Assembly (NCBI GenBank): GCA_036562635.1
Contig: DATCJU010000133.1
Location: 1-22,104 of the forward strand
Length of the DNA: 22,104 nt
Direction: 5' to 3'
Source of the DNA: DATCJU01 sp036562635
GTDB lineage: Bacteria > Actinomycetota > Actinomycetes > Mycobacteriales > Pseudonocardiaceae
Shown: positions 14,105 to 21,463 of the stretch, one piece after another
How positions within the stretch are numbered: position 1 is the first letter of the stretch
Layout of the letters: each line of letters starts with the position of its first letter
The notes under the pieces: generated by a model
The model's database searches: none
Told to the model about the DNA's origin: nothing
Seen by the model: the letters and a program-made list of their open reading frames with translations, nothing else
Program-made: the position numbers and the translations under genes

Positions 14105-15455
14105 GCAGGACACCGGAGTGCACCGGCTCGGGGGGCGGGGCGCAGGAGACCAGGTTGCGCCCCGCCCCCTTCGCGGCGAGCAACGCCGCGTCCGCCGCAC
14201 CCAGCAGGTCCACCAGCTCGTACCCGAACCGGTCGGTGTCCGCCACGCCGATGCTGATGGTCAGACCGAACAGCAGGTGCGGACGTCCCTGGGCGGTCGT
14301 GGTGCCGACCCGCAGGTCGGCCACCGTCCTCCGGATGCGTTCCGCCACCCCGGTGGCCGTCGCCATGTCCGTGTCCGGCAGCAGTACCACGAACTCCTCA
14401 CCACCGAACCGGCCCACCAGGTCCCCGCGCCGCACGTTCCGGTGCAGGGTCCGGGCCACGGCCGCCAGTGCGGCGTCCCCGGCCAGGTGACCGACCCGGT
14501 CGTTGATCTGCTTGAAGTGGTCCAGATCGGCCAACAGCAACGCCACCGGTGCGCCCCGGGTCCGGGCCCGCTCCAGTTCGGCCCGCGCCGTGCGTTCCCA
14601 GTGCACCGCGTTAGCCAGCCCGGTCTTGGCGTCCTGCTGGGCCGAGCGCATCCAGTGCGGCAACTGGGCGGCGCGCTCCAGCATCACCATCGGGCCGAGC
14701 AACAGCAGGGCGTACCGCGGGTCGGCCGACACGGCGAGGGCGAGCAGGCCGCCCAGGCTGACCGCGACCACCCCCAGCCCCACGTCGAGCCGACTGCCCA
14801 CCAGCGACTCCACGGTGGTGCGCACCAGCTCCCGCGACGCCTCCCGGGACACGGCGGAGGCACCGCCGGCCCTGACGACCAGGGGAACAGCCATCCCCGG
14901 TCGGTCCAGGTCCTCGGATCGGACGGGGAACGGGTTCCGGGGGTCGGTCCTCGTGGTCAGCAGGATGCCGATCACCACCAGTGCCACGCGCAGAAACACC
15001 AGGACGACGGTGGCGAGCACGAAGGTGGGCAGGCTCGTGTCGGGCTGCGTCCACCCCGCGACCATGCGAGCGGCGAAGACGGCCAGCGCTGTGGCCGCGG
15101 TGGTGAGCCCCCACTGCGGTCGTGGCCGGTTGCGCAGCAGGTCGTGCAGCACCGGGACCATGAGCAGCAGCACGAGCAGGTTCACCGGGACGACGAAGAC
15201 GCCGGCCACCAGGTAGCAGACGTGGACGGTCCAGTGGTTGCGCTGCGGCTGCCGGTGGAGCCGGGTGGACCACGCGGTGCCCACGACGACCGCGACCGCC
15301 ACGGCGGCGATGGCGGCGAACGCCCAGACCTGCGGGGTGCTCGGCGGCGGGGTGTGCAGCAGCACCCAACCGGTGACGGCGAGCGCGAGCACCTCCACGG
15401 CCAGCCGATAGACCAGACCCGGACCACTCGGCGTCCCCAGGGACCGGTAACGCAC
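14091..15455 (-). CDS. Membrane diguanylate cyclase
   Basis: The 454-residue protein makes the second messenger c-di-GMP from two GTP. The N-terminal two thirds hold several membrane helices (about 17-35, 42-62, 77-103, 116-133, 140-166 and a further pair near 222-258), a sensor region of no named family. A GGDEF domain follows from about residue 278: KTGLANAVHWERT, then DLDHFKQINDRVGH, then the intact active-site loop GGEEF (351-355). RRGD (342-345), five residues before GGEEF, is the RxxD inhibitory site, so product feedback is expected. No EAL domain is present. The GTG at 15455 is preceded by GGGGGAGGG. The gene is divergent from a two-component operon across about 240 bases, so shared control is possible. 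Its GGDEF is clearly active-type, unlike that of the gene at 8322. Confidence 0.93.
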   Translation of the reverse strand: MRYRSLGTPSGPGLVYRLAVEVLALAVTGWVLLHTPPPSTPQVWAFAAIAAVAVAVVVGTAWSTRLHRQPQRNHWTVHVCYLVAGVFVVPVNLLVLLLMVPVLHDLLRNRPRPQWGLTTAATALAVFAARMVAGWTQPDTSLPTFVLATVVLVFLRVALVVIGILLTTRTDPRNPFPVRSEDLDRPGMAVPLVVRAGGASAVSREASRELVRTTVESLVGSRLDVGLGVVAVSLGGLLALAVSADPRYALLLLGPMVMLERAAQLPHWMRSAQQDAKTGLANAVHWERTARAELERARTRGAPVALLLADLDHFKQINDRVGHLAGDAALAAVARTLHRNVRRGDLVGRFGGEEFVVLLPDTDMATATGVAERIRRTVADLRVGTTTAQGRPHLLFGLTISIGVADTDRFGYELVDLLGAADAALLAAKGAGRNLVSCAPPPEPVHSGVLPDGA

Positions 15456-15693
15456 GATCGCCCTCCCCCGACCGGGAAGCGACTGGAACGTGTGTCAACA
15501 GCCGCAGCCGATGGACTCGGCAGCGACCGTTCGGAGATTGTTCTGTCACGGAAAGGAGCGCTCCGACGGAACCACGCTGTTCCCGAACGCGATCTCCTCA
15601 CCCTGTCACACGGAACAGGGAAGCAGAAGACCACTACTGGGGGTTAGCTGACTCACGTTCCCCCGGCAGGATGGGGCTGGGAGGAAACCGACG
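15456..15693. promoter_or_regulatory. Divergent spacer between cyclase and kinase genes
   Basis: These 238 bases must hold both promoters. On the minus strand TTGACA (15493-15498) is a good -35, but no TAnnnT lies at the right distance. An inverted repeat CCCTGT/ACAGGG (15601-15620, 8-base spacer) lies about 75-95 bases ahead of the kinase start. The similar words CTGTCACGGAA near 15543 and CTGTCACACGGAA near 15603 might be repeated regulator sites. All of this is weak. Confidence 0.35.
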
Positions 15694-16863
15694 GTGAAAC
15701 AAACCCCTGCAGCAACGGTCAATGCACTCTGGCGGGGAGTTGTGGCATTACGGATAGTCACATACCTCTTCGCAGTCGGCTCGTTCTCCGTCCATCACCG
15801 GGACTACGTCCGCCCCTGGCTCGGCTGGGTCGTCCTGGGCGTGATGACCGTGTGGACCGTCGTGGTCATCTACTGCTACAGCCGGGACTCAGGGCGGAGG
15901 CCCGCCGTGGTGGTCACCGACGTGGTGCTCACCAACGTGCTGATCTCGCTGAGCGCGTTCGTGCTCAGTCCCGAGCAGCTCACCCGCCCCGCTCCACTGG
16001 TCACCACGATCTGGGCGCCCGGATGCGTGGTGGCCGCCGGAGTACTGGGCGGGCACTTCGCCGGCACGCTCGTCGGTGGGGCGGTCGCGCTGTCCAGCTA
16101 CCTGGTGCGCGGGTACTTCAACACGGACATCGCCCGGGACACCATGCTGCTGCTCGGCGTGGGCTTCGTGGTCGGCCTGGCCGCCAGCACCGCCCGACAC
16201 TCCGCCGAGCAGGTGGCCCGGGCACTCCGGGCGGAGGCCGCCAGTGCGGAACGGGAGCGGCTCGCCCGCGCGGTGCACGACAGCGTGCTGCAGGTGCTCG
16301 CCCGCGTCCGGCGCCGCGGCGCCGAGCTGGGCGGGGAAGCCGCCGAACTGGCCCGACTGGCCGGGGAGCAGGAGGTCGCCCTGCGCGCCCTGGTGGCCAG
16401 CGCCCCCAGCGACCCCCCGGGGACCTCGGACGCGGACGACGAGGTGGACCTCTGCCCCAGACTGCAGGTCCTGGCGTCCTCCCGGTTCCAGGTCTCGGTA
16501 CCGGCCACCCCGGTTCCGCTGCCCGCCGGTGTCGTGGACGAGCTGTGCGCGGTGGTCAAGGAAGCCCTGGCGAACGTGGAGAAACACGCCGGACCCGACG
16601 CCCGGGCATGGGTGTTGCTGGAGGACCTGGGCGACGAGGTGGTGCTGAGCGTCCGCGACGACGGCCCGGGCATCCCGCCGGGCCGGCTGGACGCCGCCGA
16701 GGCCGAAGGCCGGATGGGAGTGTCCCGTTCCATCCGAGGCCGGATCACAGATCTCGGCGGACGTGCCATCCTGCTGAGCGAGCCAGGCGAGGGCGTGGAG
16801 TGGGAGTTCCGACTGCCACGCCCCGCCGCGCAGCGAGGCCGGCGCAAGGGGGCGGCGCGATGA
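15694..16863 (+). CDS. MacS-like membrane sensor histidine kinase
   Basis: The 389-residue sensor kinase is of the NarL-partner (HPK7-like) type. The first 165 or so residues form about five membrane helices with little outside loop. The opening, ALWRGVVALRIVTYLFAVGSF, matches my memory of the MacS family (DUF5931). The dimerisation box ERERLARAVHDSVLQVL holds the phospho-acceptor His195. The ATP-binding domain shows the N box (VVKEALANVEKHAG), the G1 box (VRDDGPGIPPGR) and RMGVSRSIRGRITDLGG. The GTG at 15694 follows GGGAGG. Its stop overlaps the regulator start as ATGA, so the two are translationally coupled. The signal is unknown. A membrane-buried sensor suggests envelope stress, which is inference supported by the LiaF-like third gene. 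Confidence 0.92.
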   Translation: MKQTPAATVNALWRGVVALRIVTYLFAVGSFSVHHRDYVRPWLGWVVLGVMTVWTVVVIYCYSRDSGRRPAVVVTDVVLTNVLISLSAFVLSPEQLTRPAPLVTTIWAPGCVVAAGVLGGHFAGTLVGGAVALSSYLVRGYFNTDIARDTMLLLGVGFVVGLAASTARHSAEQVARALRAEAASAERERLARAVHDSVLQVLARVRRRGAELGGEAAELARLAGEQEVALRALVASAPSDPPGTSDADDEVDLCPRLQVLASSRFQVSVPATPVPLPAGVVDELCAVVKEALANVEKHAGPDARAWVLLEDLGDEVVLSVRDDGPGIPPGRLDAAEAEGRMGVSRSIRGRITDLGGRAILLSEPGEGVEWEFRLPRPAAQRGRRKGAAR

Positions 16864-17534
16864 GCGAGCAGGTGACGGTGATGGTGGTCGACGACCACCC
16901 CATCTGGCGGGACGGGGTGGCCCGGGACCTCACCGAACGCGGGTACGAGGTCGTCGGCACCGCCGGTGACGTCGAATCCGCGGTACGCATCGCCCGTGCC
17001 GTACGCCCCAGCGTGGTCCTCATGGACCTGAACCTGGCCGGCGCCTCCGGGGTGGAGGCCATCCGCCGGATCACCACCGAACTGGACCGGACCCGGGTAC
17101 TGGTGCTCTCGGCCAGCGGCGAGCACAGCGACGTGCTGGAGGCGGTCAAGGCCGGCGCCTCCGGCTACCTGGTCAAGTCAGCCTCGGTGGAGGAACTGGT
17201 GGACGCGGTGCGACGCACCGCGGCGGGCGACGCGGTGTTCACCGCCGGCCTGGCCGGGCTGGTGCTCGGCGAGTACCGCCGCATGGCCGCCGCCCCGGAC
17301 TCCGAGCGCCGCACCCCCCGACTGACCGAGCGGGAGACGGAGGTGCTGCGCCTGGTCGCCAAGGGACTCACGGCCCGACAGATCGCCAAGCGCCTGGTGA
17401 TCTCGCACCGCACCGTGGAGAACCACGTGCAGTCCACACTGCGCAAGCTCCAGCTGCACAACCGGGTGGAGCTGACCCGGTACGCGATCGAACACGGGCT
17501 GGACGTCGAACCCGGGGAGGCGGGCACACGATGA
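16860..17534 (+). CDS. NarL/FixJ-type response regulator
   Basis: The 224-residue DNA-binding regulator is the partner of the kinase just upstream. The receiver domain (about 5-120) has the acidic pocket Asp11-Asp12, the phospho-acceptor Asp56 (LMDLNLAG), the switch Ser84 and Lys106 (GYLVK). The LuxR-type helix-turn-helix (about 155-215) reads LTERETEVLRLVAKGLTARQ, then IAKRLVISHRTVENHV. The ATG at 16860 overlaps the kinase stop by 4 bases. The next gene starts 49 bases after the stop, so a three-gene operon is likely. Target sites are not evident beyond the weak palindrome at 15601-15620. Confidence 0.95.
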   Translation: MSEQVTVMVVDDHPIWRDGVARDLTERGYEVVGTAGDVESAVRIARAVRPSVVLMDLNLAGASGVEAIRRITTELDRTRVLVLSASGEHSDVLEAVKAGASGYLVKSASVEELVDAVRRTAAGDAVFTAGLAGLVLGEYRRMAAAPDSERRTPRLTERETEVLRLVAKGLTARQIAKRLVISHRTVENHVQSTLRKLQLHNRVELTRYAIEHGLDVEPGEAGTR

Positions 17535-17583
17535 CGGCACCATCGAGGCACACCCGTGCCGGACGAGCCGAGGGGGGCGGCGT

Positions 17584-18378
17584 ATGACCGATCAGCAGCA
17601 GGGCGCACACCACGAGCCGTCCTCCCCGGCCGAACCCGCTGCGGCGGACCGGGTGGCCCCGGCCCCGGACGGCGCGGTGTCGGAGCAGCCGCCCCCGTCG
17701 AGCCCGCCCGCACCGGCCTCCCCGGCGCCGACCACGGCGAACGCCGGCACCCCCGCACCGATCTCCCCACGCGACCTGCGTGTCTCCGACGCCGAACGGG
17801 AACACGTGGTGGAACTGCTGCAGAAGGCCACCGGGCGTGGGCTGCTCGACCTCGACGAGTTCACCCGGCGAGCGGACGCGGCACTGGCCGCCACCACCCG
17901 GGCCGAGCTGAACTCCGTCCTGATCGACCTTCCCGGCCTGGTCAACCGGGAGGAGCTCACCCAGCAGTTCGCTCCCCCGGAGACCGTGGAGCTGAACAAC
18001 TCGGGCAGCTCGGTGGTTCGCACCGGGCACTGGGTGGTGCCCCGCCGAGTGGTGTTGCGCGGGGCGTTCTGCAACCACGTGCTGGATCTCACCCAGGCCG
18101 ACATCCGGCACCCCGTGGTCACCATCGAAGTAGACGCCTCGTTCAGCAACGTGCGGATCCTGCTGCCGCCCGGGGCGACCGCGAGCACACACGAGGTGTC
18201 GGCGTCCGGCTCCTCGGTGCGCAACCGCGCCGACGGGGCGCCCCGGGCCGGGGAGCTGCACGTGGTGGTGCGGGGCGAGTTGCGCGGCAGCAACCTGGTG
18301 GTGACCCGGCCACGCACCCTGGTGCGGCTGGGCCGCAGAACCATCCAGTACCCCTGGCGGGTGGTCCGGGACGAGTGA
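17584..18378 (+). CDS. DUF1707 protein with LiaF-like C-terminal region
   Basis: A 264-residue protein without a signal peptide or membrane helix. Residues 1-60 are a Pro/Ala-rich disordered leader. Residues about 64-120 are a DUF1707 domain (LRVSDAEREHVVELLQKATG, then GLLDLDEFTRRADAALAATT), a short actinobacterial module often found at the start of envelope-related proteins. The remainder (about 135-260) is beta-rich, with VVLRGAFCNHVLDLTQADI and VTIEVDASFSNVRILLPPGA. It resembles the C-terminal fold of LiaF and YvqF, which restrain cell-envelope stress systems. The ATG at 17584 follows GAGGGGGGC and lies 49 bases after the response regulator. It could be an accessory or feedback protein for the kinase pair. 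The domain call is firm for DUF1707 and moderate for the LiaF-like part. Confidence 0.85.
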   Translation: MTDQQQGAHHEPSSPAEPAAADRVAPAPDGAVSEQPPPSSPPAPASPAPTTANAGTPAPISPRDLRVSDAEREHVVELLQKATGRGLLDLDEFTRRADAALAATTRAELNSVLIDLPGLVNREELTQQFAPPETVELNNSGSSVVRTGHWVVPRRVVLRGAFCNHVLDLTQADIRHPVVTIEVDASFSNVRILLPPGATASTHEVSASGSSVRNRADGAPRAGELHVVVRGELRGSNLVVTRPRTLVRLGRRTIQYPWRVVRDE

Positions 18379-18404
18379 GCCCGGGCCGCTCGCCCGGCCC
18401 GGGC
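18379..18404. terminator. 10-bp stem between convergent DUF1707 and enzyme I genes
   Basis: Perfect arms GCCCGGGCCG/CGGCCCGGGC with a six-base loop start right after the DUF1707 stop and lie 18 bases before the enzyme I stop on the other strand. It is probably used in both directions. Confidence 0.75.
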
Positions 18405-18421
18405 CCGTACGTCCGTTCCGC

Positions 18422-20071
18422 TCAGGACACCGTGCCGAGCACGGCCCGCGCCGCGGCCCGGGCCGTCGCGGGATCGTCGGCGGACCTGGCGGCGTGCGCG
18501 GCGTCCTGGCACTGGTCCAGGGAGACGGTGGCGAGCATGGCGCCGACCCGGGACAGGGCCACCGGGTTCATGGACAGGCTGTTCACCCCCAGGCCGACCA
18601 GGACACAGGCCAGCAACGGGTCCGCGGCGGCCTCACCGCACACCCCCACCGGCCTGCCCGTCTCGGCGCCGGCCCGCCCCACCAGCTCCACCACCCGGAG
18701 CAGTCCCGGCTGCCAGGGGTCGTTGAGCGCGGCCACCGCCCCGAGCTGACGGTCGGCGGCGAACAGGTACTGGGCGAGATCGTTGGTGCCCAGGCTGGCG
18801 AAGTCCACCGCCGCCAGCACCTCCTCGGCCAGCAGCGCCGCCGCCGGCACCTCGATCATCACCCCGGCACGGGGCAGACCCGCGGCCCGGACCCGGGCGG
18901 CGAACCAGGCGGCCTCCTCGGGTGTGGCGACCATCGGCGCCATCACCGAGACGTCGGCACCGCTGTCGGCCGCCGCCGCGGCGATCGCCTCCAGCTGCCG
19001 GTCCAGCACCCCGGTCAGCCGGCGGGACAACCTGATGCCCCGTACCCCCAGCGCCGGGTTGGGTTCCGCCTCGGTACCGAGGAACGGCAGCGGCTTGTCC
19101 GCCCCGGAGTCCAGGGTCCGCACGATCACCCGCTTCCCGGCGAACGCCCGCAGGACCTGGGCGTACGCCGCCCGCTGCTCGTCGACCCCCGGCTCGGTGG
19201 GGGCGGACAGGTAGCAGAACTCGGTGCGGAACAACCCGACGCCCTCCGCACCCGCCTCGACCGCCGACCGGGCCTCCTCGGGCTTGCCCACGTTGGCCAG
19301 CAGGGGCACCCGCACCCCGTCCCGGGTGCCGCCCTCCCCGGACCACTGCTGCTGGTCGTCACGGGTGGCAGCCCGGGTCGGCACCGAGCTGGGCACCCGT
19401 TCCACCACGCCGGTGTCCCCGTCCACCGAGAGTCGCTCGGCCCCCAGGTCGAGCACGCCCCGACAGGCCACGACGGCCGGGATGCCCAGGGAACGGGCCA
19501 GGATCGCCGTGTGGCTGGTCGGTCCCCCCTCCTCGGTGACCAGGGCCAGCACCAGGTCCGGGTCCAGGGCGGCGGTGTCGGCCGGAGCCAGGTCGCGGGC
19601 CACCAGCACGCTGGGGCCGGTCAGCTCGGGCACGCCGGGCGGGTCGATGCCGAGCAGTTCGGCCACCACCCGGTCCCGCACGTCCTCCACGTCCCGCACC
19701 CGCTCGGCGAGATAGCCACCGGCGGCCTCCAGTGCCGCGGTGATCCCACCGGCCGCCTCGTACACCGCGCGGGGTGCGGGCAGCGACCGGGTCCGCACCA
19801 GTTGTTCGGCCTCCCGGACCAGGGACGGATCGACCGCCATGAGCGCCGTGGTCTCCAGGACCGACCGCACGTCACCGGTGGCCGCGGCGGCCAGCCGGCG
19901 CAGTTGCTCGGCGACCACCTCGGCGGCGGGCTGGATGCGTGCGGCCTCGGCCTCCAGGTCCTCCGGAGCCGGTTCTGCGGCGGGCTCGGGCACAGGATCA
20001 CTCACCCGCACCACGGGTCCGACCGCCTGACCAGGGCTGACACCAACACCAATGAGCCGATCCGCCACCAT
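18422..20071 (-). CDS. ptsI: PTS enzyme I (PEP-protein phosphotransferase)
   Basis: Enzyme I takes phosphate from phosphoenolpyruvate and passes it to HPr, the first step of the sugar phosphotransferase system. The 549-residue protein has the HPr-binding N-terminal domain (DRLIGVGVSPGQAVGPVV onward). The phospho-His domain follows, with EEGGPTSHTAILARSLGIPA and His187 as acceptor. The PEP-binding barrel then carries GVGLFRTEFCYLS, VIRTLDSGADKPLP, LGTNDLAQYLFAADR and the active-site Cys478 in GVCGEAA. Length and order are normal. The ATG at 20071 gives the family start. An ATG at 20083 is also in frame but lies inside the -10-like TATGGT, so a leaderless message from 20071 is favoured. No HPr or enzyme II gene is in the window, so these must lie elsewhere. 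Confidence 0.95.
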   Translation of the reverse strand: MVADRLIGVGVSPGQAVGPVVRVSDPVPEPAAEPAPEDLEAEAARIQPAAEVVAEQLRRLAAAATGDVRSVLETTALMAVDPSLVREAEQLVRTRSLPAPRAVYEAAGGITAALEAAGGYLAERVRDVEDVRDRVVAELLGIDPPGVPELTGPSVLVARDLAPADTAALDPDLVLALVTEEGGPTSHTAILARSLGIPAVVACRGVLDLGAERLSVDGDTGVVERVPSSVPTRAATRDDQQQWSGEGGTRDGVRVPLLANVGKPEEARSAVEAGAEGVGLFRTEFCYLSAPTEPGVDEQRAAYAQVLRAFAGKRVIVRTLDSGADKPLPFLGTEAEPNPALGVRGIRLSRRLTGVLDRQLEAIAAAAADSGADVSVMAPMVATPEEAAWFAARVRAAGLPRAGVMIEVPAAALLAEEVLAAVDFASLGTNDLAQYLFAADRQLGAVAALNDPWQPGLLRVVELVGRAGAETGRPVGVCGEAAADPLLACVLVGLGVNSLSMNPVALSRVGAMLATVSLDQCQDAAHAARSADDPATARAAARAVLGTVS

Positions 20072-20078
20072 GGTCCAG

Positions 20079-20084
20079 ACCATA
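20079..20084 (-). promoter_or_regulatory. -10 box for a leaderless ptsI transcript
   Basis: On the minus strand TATGGT lies 7 bases before the ATG at 20071, the right distance for transcription to begin on the start codon. No Shine-Dalgarno is present before that ATG. A -35 was not recognised. Confidence 0.5.
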
Positions 20085-20176
20085 GCCGCCCACGGGGCCA
20101 CGCGCTGCCCCCACGAGGGACCAATCCTTCGCGCACCGGCACGCCGCCGACGACCGCACCGGTCCGTCGGCCGAAC

Positions 20177-20207
20177 TTGCACCTCACGTCACGTCAGGTC
20201 CTAGCGT
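20177..20207 (+). promoter_or_regulatory. MerR-type promoter with operator in a 19-bp spacer
   Basis: TTGCAC (20177-20182) and TAGCGT (20202-20207) are 19 bases apart, the long spacing typical of MerR-controlled promoters. The segment 20181-20199, ACCTCACGTCACGTCAGGT, is symmetric about its central base except for one pair (positions 5 and 15). It overlaps the -35 end and fills the spacer. The GTG start follows the -10 by 7 bases, so the message is leaderless. Autoregulation by the gene product is strongly suggested. Confidence 0.8.
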
Positions 20208-20214
20208 CGACGAC

Positions 20215-20985
20215 GTGGACGGGGACCGCGGTGACGAGCGCCGATGGAGCGTGGGGCAACTGGCCGGAGCCACCGGACTGACGGTGCGCACGCTGCACCA
20301 CTACGACGAGATCGGGCTCGTCGTGCCCAGCGAGCGCACCTGGTCCGGGCACCGCAGGTACACGCCGGAGGACGTACGCCGGCTGTACCGGGTGCGGGCG
20401 CTGCGTTCGCTCGGCCTGTCGTTGGAGGAGATCCGCGAGATCCTGGCCGGCTCGCCCGACGACCTCGGGGCACTCCACGACCTGCTGAGCGGCCAGCTGG
20501 ACCACCTGGACGCGGAGATCCGGCGCCTGAAGGGCGTGCGGGAACACGTCCGGCTGCTCCTGGAGCAGATCGGCTCCGCGGCCATCCCCGACACCGAACA
20601 GTTCCTCGACACCTTGGAGGCGATGTCGATGATCGAGTCCTACTACACCCAGGAGCAGCTGGACTACCTGGCGCGGCGCCGGGAGGAGCTCGGCGAGGAC
20701 ACCATCAAGGCGGTGGAGGCCGAGTGGCCGCCGCTGATCGAGAAGATGAAGGAACACTGCGCGGCCGGCACCCCGGTGGACGACCCGGAGGTGCAGGCCC
20801 TGGCCCGGCGCTGGGCCGAGCTGGTGGAGATGTTCCACGGCGGCCACGAGGAGGTGAAGGAGGCCACGAAGCGGATGTGGCAGGAGCGCAGCGAGGAGCT
20901 GCAGGCCGGCACCGGCTGCGGTCCGTCCCCCGAGCTGATGGCCTACGTCACCGAGGCGCAGCGCGCCGCCGGCATCGAGATGTGA
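20215..20985 (+). CDS. MerR-family regulator with TipAS-type ligand domain
   Basis: A 256-residue regulator of the TipAL type. Residues about 10-80 form the winged helix MerR domain (WSVGQLAGATGLTVRTLHHY, then DEIGLVVPSERTWSGHRRYT). A coiled-coil dimer helix follows (about 85-125, SGQLDHLDAEIRRLKGVREH). The C-terminal part (about 140-252) matches the TipAS antibiotic-recognition fold: YYTQEQLDYLARRREELGED, VDDPEVQALARRWAELVEMF, HGGHEEVKEATKRMW and a terminal CGPSPELMAYVTEAQ. In Streptomyces lividans, TipAL binds thiopeptide antibiotics and activates its own promoter. Relatives bind varied hydrophobic compounds. The GTG at 20215 fits the family and the promoter just before it. The gene diverges from ptsI across 143 bases. 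The ligand is unknown. Confidence 0.92.
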   Translation: MDGDRGDERRWSVGQLAGATGLTVRTLHHYDEIGLVVPSERTWSGHRRYTPEDVRRLYRVRALRSLGLSLEEIREILAGSPDDLGALHDLLSGQLDHLDAEIRRLKGVREHVRLLLEQIGSAAIPDTEQFLDTLEAMSMIESYYTQEQLDYLARRREELGEDTIKAVEAEWPPLIEKMKEHCAAGTPVDDPEVQALARRWAELVEMFHGGHEEVKEATKRMWQERSEELQAGTGCGPSPELMAYVTEAQRAAGIEM

Positions 20986-21025
20986 CGAGGGGTCCGCTCC
21001 CCGTCGACGGGGAGCGGACCCCTCG
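20986..21025. terminator. Perfect 40-bp palindrome after the MerR gene
   Basis: Every base from 20986 to 21025 pairs with its mirror, centred on GTCGAC. As RNA it would form a stem of about 17 bp with a small loop. It begins directly after the MerR stop and lies about 50 bases beyond the rbsD stop on the other strand, so it suits two-way termination. Its perfection is notable. Confidence 0.85.
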
Positions 21026-21073
21026 GTCCGTGTCCGGATCCGAGGAGCTCCCCGAGCCGGACCCGAACAGTTC

Positions 21074-21463
21074 TCAGAAAGGAACGCCGCAGCGCAACAG
21101 CACGTTGGCGTACGGGGTGGCCTCACCGGTACGCACCACCAGCCGCGCCCCGGCCACCAACCGTTTGAACTCCTCGTGCGGCACGCGCTGCGCCCCCGGC
21201 AGCCGCTCGGCCACGGCCGCCGCGCACGCCGGGTTCGCCTCGTCGATCTCGGCGGCCACCACCGCCGACTCCACGACCAGCTCGGCGAGCAGTCCGTCCA
21301 GCACCGTCAGGAACGGTGGCACCCCGAAGGTGAAGGCCAGGTCGACCACCCGGGGACCGTCCGGAACGGGCAGTCCGCAGTCGGCCACCACCACCTGGTC
21401 GGTGTGCCCGAGCCGGGCCAGCGCCCCGCTGAGCTCGCCGTGCAGGATCCCGGAGCGCTTCAC
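21074..21463 (-). CDS. rbsD: D-ribose pyranase
   Basis: RbsD converts beta-pyranose ribose to the furanose form, feeding ribokinase. The 129-residue product starts MKRSGILHGELSGALARLGH, with the catalytic His20 of the family, then VVVADCGLPVPDG, and ends VVRTGEATPYANVLLRCGVP plus Phe, the conserved C-terminal signature. It is slightly shorter than the E. coli protein (139). The GTG at 21463 overlaps the rbsK stop as GTGA, with GGAGGT upstream inside rbsK, so the genes are translationally coupled. No ribose transporter genes are visible; they could lie beyond the right edge. Confidence 0.93.
   Translation of the reverse strand: MKRSGILHGELSGALARLGHTDQVVVADCGLPVPDGPRVVDLAFTFGVPPFLTVLDGLLAELVVESAVVAAEIDEANPACAAAVAERLPGAQRVPHEEFKRLVAGARLVVRTGEATPYANVLLRCGVPF

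Noticed and set aside
20072..20182. Upstream extension of ptsI
   Set aside because: Enzyme I homologues begin near DRLIGVGVSPG. The extension is Arg-rich and crosses the -10-like TATGGT.
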